Below are positions 58,196 through 64,000 of a DNA stretch of 64,000 bases, piece after piece. Source of the DNA: Natranaerobius trueperi (GTDB lineage Bacteria > Bacillota > Natranaerobiia > Natranaerobiales > Natranaerobiaceae); contig NZ_NIQC01000004.1 in the NCBI RefSeq assembly GCF_002216005.1, forward strand, positions 1-64,000. Reading direction: 5' to 3'. The translations under genes were made by a program, and so were the position numbers. The notes below the pieces were generated by a model. The model ran no database searches. It had not been told where the DNA came from and saw only the letters and a list, made by a program, of their open reading frames with translations. The stretch's first letter is position 1, and each line of letters begins with the position of its first letter.

Positions 58196-61100
58196 TTACT
58201 CAGTTGTGTCAACTGTTATCTCATCATCTTTTTCGATTTGTTCATTTTCTGTATTCGTGAATTCTTCTAAACCATTACTTATTTTAGATTGAACCTGTTG
58301 ATACTTTGGTGTACCAGTTCCAGCTGGTACTAATTTACCAATAATAACATTCTCTTTTAAACCTATGAGTGGGTCAACCTTACCTTTTATCGCTGCCTCT
58401 GTAAGCACTCTAGTTGTTTCTTGGAATGATGCTGCTGATAAAAAGCTATCAGTAGCAAGCGAAGCCTTAGTAATTCCAAGTAATAAAGATTTTCCTTTAG
58501 CAGGTTCGCCACCCTCAGTTTTAACTTGTTCATTTATCTTTTCAAATTCATAAAAGTCCACATAACTACCCGGTAACATATCAGTGTCTCCAGCTTCCTC
58601 AATTTTAACCTTTTTTAACATCTGTCTAATGATTACTTCAACGTGCTTATCACTGATATCAACACCTTGCATTCTATATACTTTTTGAACCTCTTGTAAG
58701 ATATATAGTTGAACACCACGAGCACCTTTAACTTTCAATAGTTCATGAGGGTTAATAGAACCTTCTGTTAACTCCTCGCCTGCTTTTACTTCATCACCGT
58801 CTTTTATTTTTAATCTAGCACCGTAAGGAATATTATAGATTTTTTCTTCTCCTTTTTCAGGAGTAACTATCGCCTTACGTTTGTTGTTTTCAGTTTTCAG
58901 ACTAACTGCTCCAGCTATTTCTGTTATTACAGCTAAACCTTTTGGTTTTCGCGCCTCAAATAGCTCTTCAATCCTTGGTAAACCTTGTGTAATATCATCC
59001 CCAGCAACTCCACCTGTATGGAAAGTACGCATTGTCAGTTGAGTACCTGGTTCACCTATAGATTGTGCTGCAATGATACCAACAGACTCTCCAACGTTTG
59101 CAATGCCACCTGTTGCTAGATCTCTACCGTAGCATTTCACACATACACCGTGTTTAGTTCTACAGGTTAGAACTGATCGTATGTGTATGCTTGTTCTTCC
59201 CGTTGCTAAAATTTTGTCTGCGATATCCTCTGTGATGTATTCTTTTTCACCAACTATAATTTCGCCTGTTTCAGGATCTTTAACGTCTTCTGCTGAAAAT
59301 CTACCTATAATTCGGTCATATATTCCTTCTATGATTTCGTTTCCATTTCTAATATCCTCTACTTCAACACCTTGAACATCTCCGCAATCTTCTTCTCTAA
59401 CGATCACATCTTGACTTACATCAACTAATCTTCTAGTCAAGTAACCTGAATCTGCTGTTTTAAGAGCGGTGTCAGCTAACCCTTTTCGGGCACCATGTGT
59501 TGAAATAAAGTATTCTAAAACTGTCAGTCCTTCACGGAAGTTCGCTTTGATCGGTAGGTCAATGATTCGACCAGTTGGATCAGCCATCAACCCTCTCATA
59601 CCGGCAAGCTGAGTAATCTGAGAAACATTACCACGAGCTCCTGATGTAGCCATCATATATATCGGGTTAAATGTTTCAAGGCTGCCCATAACAGTATCTG
59701 TTACTTGATCTTTTGCATCGTTCCACGTTTCAATAACACGATTGTATCTTTCTTGATCTGTAATCAAACCTCTACGGAACTGTTTTTCTACTTTTTCTAC
59801 TTCACCTTCAGCAGACTCGATAATATTTTTCTTTTCCTCAGGGACAACAACATCATCTACACCAATTGTTACTCCTGCTTTTGTTGAGTAGTAATAACCG
59901 TATTCTTTCATTGCATCTAGGATTTCAGCAGTTCTAGTACTTCCGTATTTGCTGTAGCAATGTCCAACAAGATCTCCTAGTGAACCTTTTTGTACTGCCT
60001 CTTTGATACCCCGTTCTTTTAATTTTTCTGATAACTGCTCACCAGGCAGTAACCAATCTTTTTCAGTTAATCCCGGTTCAGCACCATTTACAAATGGAAA
60101 TTCTTCAGGGAAAATTTGATTAAATATTATCTTACCTACAGTTGTAATTAATAAATGACTATTTGATGGTTTGTTGTTTTCAGGCAGGTCAAAGTTTTTA
60201 CCCTTATATTTTCTAATATCAACAGCTACTAGAGTGTGTAATCCAATATCTTTTGATTGATAAGCCATTATAGCTTCATCTGGGCCTGTAAAGTAATAAT
60301 CTCTTGTTTCCTGATTTTCCTTTTCTAGTGTCAAGTAATAACTTCCTAGTACCATGTCCTGAGTTGGTGTTGCTACAGGGCTTCCATCTTTTGGGTTCAA
60401 GATGTTTTGGCTTGCTAGCATTAATATTCTAGCTTCTGCTTGTGCTTCAGCTGATAGTGGAACATGGACTGCCATTTGGTCACCATCAAAGTCTGCGTTG
60501 TATGCCGGACATACTAATGGGTGAATTTGTATAGCTCTTCCTTCGATTAATACTGGTTCGAAAGCTTGAATACCAAGTCGATGCAGTGTTGGAGCTCTGT
60601 TTAAAAGTACTGGGTGTTCCTTAATAACTTCTTCTAAAACATCCCAAACTTCTGGTCGTATTTTTTCTACCATTCGTTTAGCACTTTTAATATTGTGAGC
60701 AGTTTCTTTTTCTACTAGTCGTTTCATGACAAACGGTTTAAACAACTCAAGGGCCATTTCTTTAGGAAGCCCACATTGATATATTTTTAATTCAGGACCT
60801 ACAACGATCACTGACCGTCCTGAATAATCAACACGTTTACCCAATAAGTTTTGACGGAACCTACCTTGCTTTCCTTTTAGCATATCACTTAATGATTTCA
60901 AGGGTCGATTACCAGGGCCTGTTACAGCTCTACCTCTTCGTCCGTTATCAATTAGTGCATCAACCGCTTCCTGTAACATGCGTTTTTCATTACGTACGAT
61001 AATATCAGGTGCACCTAGGTTAAGTAGTCTTTTTAATCTGTTGTTTCGATTGATAACACGTCTGTATAAATCGTTAAGATCTGAGGTAGCAAACCTGCCT

Positions 61101-61855
61101 CCATCTAGTTGAACCATAGGGCGAAGATCAGGTGGGATAATAGGTATAACATCCATTATCATCCACTCAGGTTTGTTATTTGAGTTTCTAAAAGACTCAG
61201 CAACTTCTAATCGCCTTACCGTTCTAACTTTCTTCTGGCCTTTTGCTGTTTTTAAATCCGTTCTTAATTCTGATGCAAGTTTTTCTAAGTCTATTTCTCT
61301 CAGGAGCTCTTTGATTGCCTCTGCACCCATTAACGCTTTGAATCCTGTGCCTTTTTTAAATTGAGTTTGATACTTTTCATAGTACTCCCGATATTCTGTT
61401 TCAGTTAGTAGCTGTTTTTTAGTAAGAGCTGTCTCGCCTGGATCTATTACCACATATGAAGCAAAATATAGCACCTTTTCTAATGCACGAGGAGACATAT
61501 TCAGTAATAACCCTAATCTACTTGGTATCCCTTTAAAATACCAAATATGACTGACCGGGGCAGCTAATTCAATGTGCCCCATCCTTTCTCTTCGAACTTT
61601 AGACTGAGTCACTTCAACTCCACATCGATCACATACAATCCCTTTATACCTTACACGTTTGTACTTACCGCAATGACACTCCCAATCTTTTTGCGGTCCA
61701 AAGATTTTTTCACAAAATAACCCTTCTTTTTCAGGTTTTAACGTTCTGTAATTAATCGTCTCAGGTTTTTTAACTTCACCCTTAGACCAAGATCTAATTT
61801 GTTCAGGTGAAGCTAAACCTATTTTTAAAGCATTGAAACTATTAACATCTATCAA
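58196..61855 (-). CDS. rpoC: DNA-directed RNA polymerase beta' subunit
   Basis: About 1219 residues from the TTG at 61855, where [22 protein letters not shown] begins in the family register and GGGAGAG lies 8 bases upstream. A frame-consistent ATG at 61903 would add 16 residues without a good site. Zinc site 1 [20 protein letters not shown], catalytic [12 protein letters not shown], bridge/trigger elements, and zinc site 2 (CGDVQG...[13 protein letters not shown]). The acidic C-terminal tail is long. Confidence 0.97.
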   Translation of the reverse strand: MIDVNSFNALKIGLASPEQIRSWSKGEVKKPETINYRTLKPEKEGLFCEKIFGPQKDWECHCGKYKRVRYKGIVCDRCGVEVTQSKVRRERMGHIELAAPVSHIWYFKGIPSRLGLLLNMSPRALEKVLYFASYVVIDPGETALTKKQLLTETEYREYYEKYQTQFKKGTGFKALMGAEAIKELLREIDLEKLASELRTDLKTAKGQKKVRTVRRLEVAESFRNSNNKPEWMIMDVIPIIPPDLRPMVQLDGGRFATSDLNDLYRRVINRNNRLKRLLNLGAPDIIVRNEKRMLQEAVDALIDNGRRGRAVTGPGNRPLKSLSDMLKGKQGRFRQNLLGKRVDYSGRSVIVVGPELKIYQCGLPKEMALELFKPFVMKRLVEKETAHNIKSAKRMVEKIRPEVWDVLEEVIKEHPVLLNRAPTLHRLGIQAFEPVLIEGRAIQIHPLVCPAYNADFDGDQMAVHVPLSAEAQAEARILMLASQNILNPKDGSPVATPTQDMVLGSYYLTLEKENQETRDYYFTGPDEAIMAYQSKDIGLHTLVAVDIRKYKGKNFDLPENNKPSNSHLLITTVGKIIFNQIFPEEFPFVNGAEPGLTEKDWLLPGEQLSEKLKERGIKEAVQKGSLGDLVGHCYSKYGSTRTAEILDAMKEYGYYYSTKAGVTIGVDDVVVPEEKKNIIESAEGEVEKVEKQFRRGLITDQERYNRVIETWNDAKDQVTDTVMGSLETFNPIYMMATSGARGNVSQITQLAGMRGLMADPTGRIIDLPIKANFREGLTVLEYFISTHGARKGLADTALKTADSGYLTRRLVDVSQDVIVREEDCGDVQGVEVEDIRNGNEIIEGIYDRIIGRFSAEDVKDPETGEIIVGEKEYITEDIADKILATGRTSIHIRSVLTCRTKHGVCVKCYGRDLATGGIANVGESVGIIAAQSIGEPGTQLTMRTFHTGGVAGDDITQGLPRIEELFEARKPKGLAVITEIAGAVSLKTENNKRKAIVTPEKGEEKIYNIPYGARLKIKDGDEVKAGEELTEGSINPHELLKVKGARGVQLYILQEVQKVYRMQGVDISDKHVEVIIRQMLKKVKIEEAGDTDMLPGSYVDFYEFEKINEQVKTEGGEPAKGKSLLLGITKASLATDSFLSAASFQETTRVLTEAAIKGKVDPLIGLKENVIIGKLVPAGTGTPKYQQVQSKISNGLEEFTNTENEQIEKDDEITVDTTE

Positions 61856-61921
61856 GGGGCCATCTCTCCCTTCTTCGCCGATTGATGGTAAAGTCATAAA
61901 CATTAAGGTTTAATTTTCTTT

Positions 61922-64000
61922 TCATTCGTCAACATCTTCCGTGACATCTTTCAAGTCTAGGTTTAACTCATCGACAGATACAACTTCTTCATTTCCTTCA
62001 CCATCTTTAACAGAAACTAATCCTTCTTCCTCATTGAGAACTCTAACATCCATACCTAAACTTTGTAGCTCTTTTATCAGAACTTTAAATGACTCAGGTA
62101 TCCCGGGTTCTGGGACATTTTCGCCCTTGACAATTGATTCATATGTTTTAACACGACCAGAAACATCGTCACTTTTTACAGTTAATAGTTCTTGTAAGCT
62201 GTAAGCTGCACCATACGCTTCAAGGGCCCAAACTTCCATTTCACCAAATCTTTGGCCACCAAATTGAGCTTTTCCTCCAAGAGGCTGTTGTGTAACAAGT
62301 GAATAGGGTCCTGTTGAGCGTGCATGGATTTTGTCATCTACTAGGTGTGCTAACTTTAACATATACATATACCCTACTGTCACTTCGTTATCAAAAGGTT
62401 CTCCTGTTCGACCATCAACTAAGGTGGTTTTACCATTTGCAGAAAACCCTGCCTCTTTTAATACTGATCTTATTTCTTCTTCATTAGCACCATCAAACAC
62501 TGGTGTAGCCATTTTTATACCTAAAGCCTTTGCTGCCCAGCCTAGATGAACCTCAAGCACCTGTCCTAAGTTCATACGTGAGGGTACACCTAAAGGACTC
62601 AATACAATTTCAAGCGGTGTCCCATCAGGTAAAAAAGGCATATCTTCTTCTGGAAGAATCTTTGCAATTACACCTTTGTTACCGTGGCGACCTGCCATTT
62701 TGTCACCTTCTGATATTTTTCTTTTCTGAGCAATATAAACTCTAACAAGTTGGTTTACCCCTGGTGGTAATTCATCTCCATCTTCCCTGTTAAATACTTT
62801 AACATCAACAACGATTCCTTTTTCACCATGGGGAACTTTAAGTGAAGTATCTCTAACTTCACGCGCTTTTTCACCAAAGATAGCTCTTAAAAGTCTCTCT
62901 TCAGCTGTTAATTCCGTTTCACCTTTTGGTGTAACTTTACCTACTAATATATCACCAGATTTAACTTCAGCGCCTACCCTTATAATCCCTCTTTCATCTA
63001 AGTTTTTAAGAGCGTCTTCTCCTACATTTGGAATGTCTCTTGTGATTTCTTCAGGACCTAGTTTAGCATCACGTGCTTCAGCTTCATATTCTTCAATATG
63101 AATTGATGTGAAGGTATCATCTTTAACTAGTTTTTCACTAATTAAAATAGCGTCCTCATAATTATAACCTTCCCAAGGCATAAAAGCTGCTAATACATTT
63201 CGCCCTAGAGCAATCTCACCATTCTCAGTCGAAGGCCCATCTGCGAGGACATCACCAGTTTTTACCTCGATACCCTTTCTTACAAGTGGTACTTGATTCA
63301 TACAAGTTCCTTGGTTAGAACGCTGAAACTTTTGTAGAGTGTAAATATCGTAACCAGTTTTTACTTCTCCGATTTCACCTTCAAAAACTTCTCCTGTACG
63401 ACCATTAATTTTACGCCCTTTACCATTATCATGTCTTTTTATCCAAATTTCGTTTGACTGAACTTTTTCAACAATACCATCAGCCTTACTTTTAACCACT
63501 GCTCCTGAATCATAGGCGGTTCTATATTCAATACCAGTCCCCACAAGTGGAGAATCACTCTTAAGTAACGGAACTGCTTGTCGCTGCATGTTACTACCCA
63601 TTAAAGCTCTGTTAGCGTCATCATTTTCTAAGAACGGTATCTGAGCTGTAGCAACACTTACAAGTTGTTTAGGTGATACGTCCATATAATCTATCTTATC
63701 TGGAGTCGTTATTACAGTCTCATGACGAAGTCTTGCTGTGATACGATCTGTCGCAAATTCACCCTCTTCATTTAAAGGAGTGTTTGCCTGAGCTATAACA
63801 TATTTATCTTCTTCATGCCCTGTAAGATATTCAATGTCCTCAGTTACTTTATTAGTCTTTTTATCAACTCTACGATAAGGTGTTTCAATAAAACCAAATT
63901 CATTTACTCGACCATAAGTTGATAAAGAGTTTATTAACCCGATATTCGGCCCTTCAGGTGTCTCAATCGGACACATACGTCCATAGTGAGAGTGGTGAAC
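61922..64000 (-). CDS. rpoB: DNA-directed RNA polymerase beta subunit, C-terminal part (cut by window edge)
   Basis: 692 codons are visible; the frame runs off the right edge ([21 protein letters not shown]), so the N-terminal roughly 450 residues with most of the rifampicin pocket are outside. Visible signatures: [54 protein letters not shown] and [24 protein letters not shown]. Ends in an acidic tail, 18-66 bases before rpoC depending on the rpoC start. Confidence 0.98.
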   Translation of the reverse strand, partial: VHHSHYGRMCPIETPEGPNIGLINSLSTYGRVNEFGFIETPYRRVDKKTNKVTEDIEYLTGHEEDKYVIAQANTPLNEEGEFATDRITARLRHETVITTPDKIDYMDVSPKQLVSVATAQIPFLENDDANRALMGSNMQRQAVPLLKSDSPLVGTGIEYRTAYDSGAVVKSKADGIVEKVQSNEIWIKRHDNGKGRKINGRTGEVFEGEIGEVKTGYDIYTLQKFQRSNQGTCMNQVPLVRKGIEVKTGDVLADGPSTENGEIALGRNVLAAFMPWEGYNYEDAILISEKLVKDDTFTSIHIEEYEAEARDAKLGPEEITRDIPNVGEDALKNLDERGIIRVGAEVKSGDILVGKVTPKGETELTAEERLLRAIFGEKAREVRDTSLKVPHGEKGIVVDVKVFNREDGDELPPGVNQLVRVYIAQKRKISEGDKMAGRHGNKGVIAKILPEEDMPFLPDGTPLEIVLSPLGVPSRMNLGQVLEVHLGWAAKALGIKMATPVFDGANEEEIRSVLKEAGFSANGKTTLVDGRTGEPFDNEVTVGYMYMLKLAHLVDDKIHARSTGPYSLVTQQPLGGKAQFGGQRFGEMEVWALEAYGAAYSLQELLTVKSDDVSGRVKTYESIVKGENVPEPGIPESFKVLIKELQSLGMDVRVLNEEEGLVSVKDGEGNEEVVSVDELNLDLKDVTEDVDE

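Overview
The window comes from a low-GC Firmicute of clostridial type. Support: the order rpoB-rpoC-L7Ae-rpsL-rpsG-fusA-tuf followed by S10-spc-alpha ribosomal genes, cdaA-cdaR-glmM-glmS with a glmS ribozyme, CwlD, SigV/RsiV-like regulators, and strong GGAGG ribosome binding sites with many TTG/GTG starts. Several exported proteins are very acidic, as in salt-adapted bacteria. A Natranaerobius-like haloalkaliphile fits, but that is an inference from memory, not a database match.

Layout. 1-376: 5' part of a group II intron (minus strand), joined exactly to the terminator of a ferritin gene. 419-9262: housekeeping and vitamin genes: SIMPL-domain protein, THUMP RNA methyltransferase, acetyltransferase, DUF418 protein, BioY under a BirA operator, an SOS-controlled Y-family polymerase with a small partner gene, ThiT under a TPP riboswitch, and an O-methyltransferase. 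9398-16578: accessory genes: an acidic repeat lipoprotein, a Fur-box gene with a nicotianamine-synthase-like SAM site, a frameshifted membrane gene, an ECF sigma/anti-sigma pair and a PAS-GGDEF cyclase. 16621-22544: a decayed zone with fragments of HD-GYP, GGDEF and DUF5050 genes, plus a family of repeats. Two of these repeats are near-complete tandem elements with IS21-like ends and a very conserved, apparently non-coding core.

22570-31571: glmS (with ribozyme), glmM, cdaR and cdaA link cell-wall amino sugar supply to c-di-AMP. They are followed by the AmrS-AmrA-AmrB trio and arginase. 31593-33543: CwlD (spore cortex amidase) and a two-gene chromate transporter. 33591-64000, all minus strand: rpsI, rplM, truA, the energy module EcfT-EcfA2-EcfA1, then the rplQ-to-rpoB translation/transcription supercluster. 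rpoB is cut by the window edge.

Connections: BioY and ThiT are substrate-binding subunits without their own ATPases, and EcfA1/EcfA2/EcfT in this same window are their likely shared motor. The most unexplained content is the repeat family between 12.9 and 22.5 kb, especially the tandem pair at 20884-22544. No tRNA, rRNA or CRISPR array was seen.
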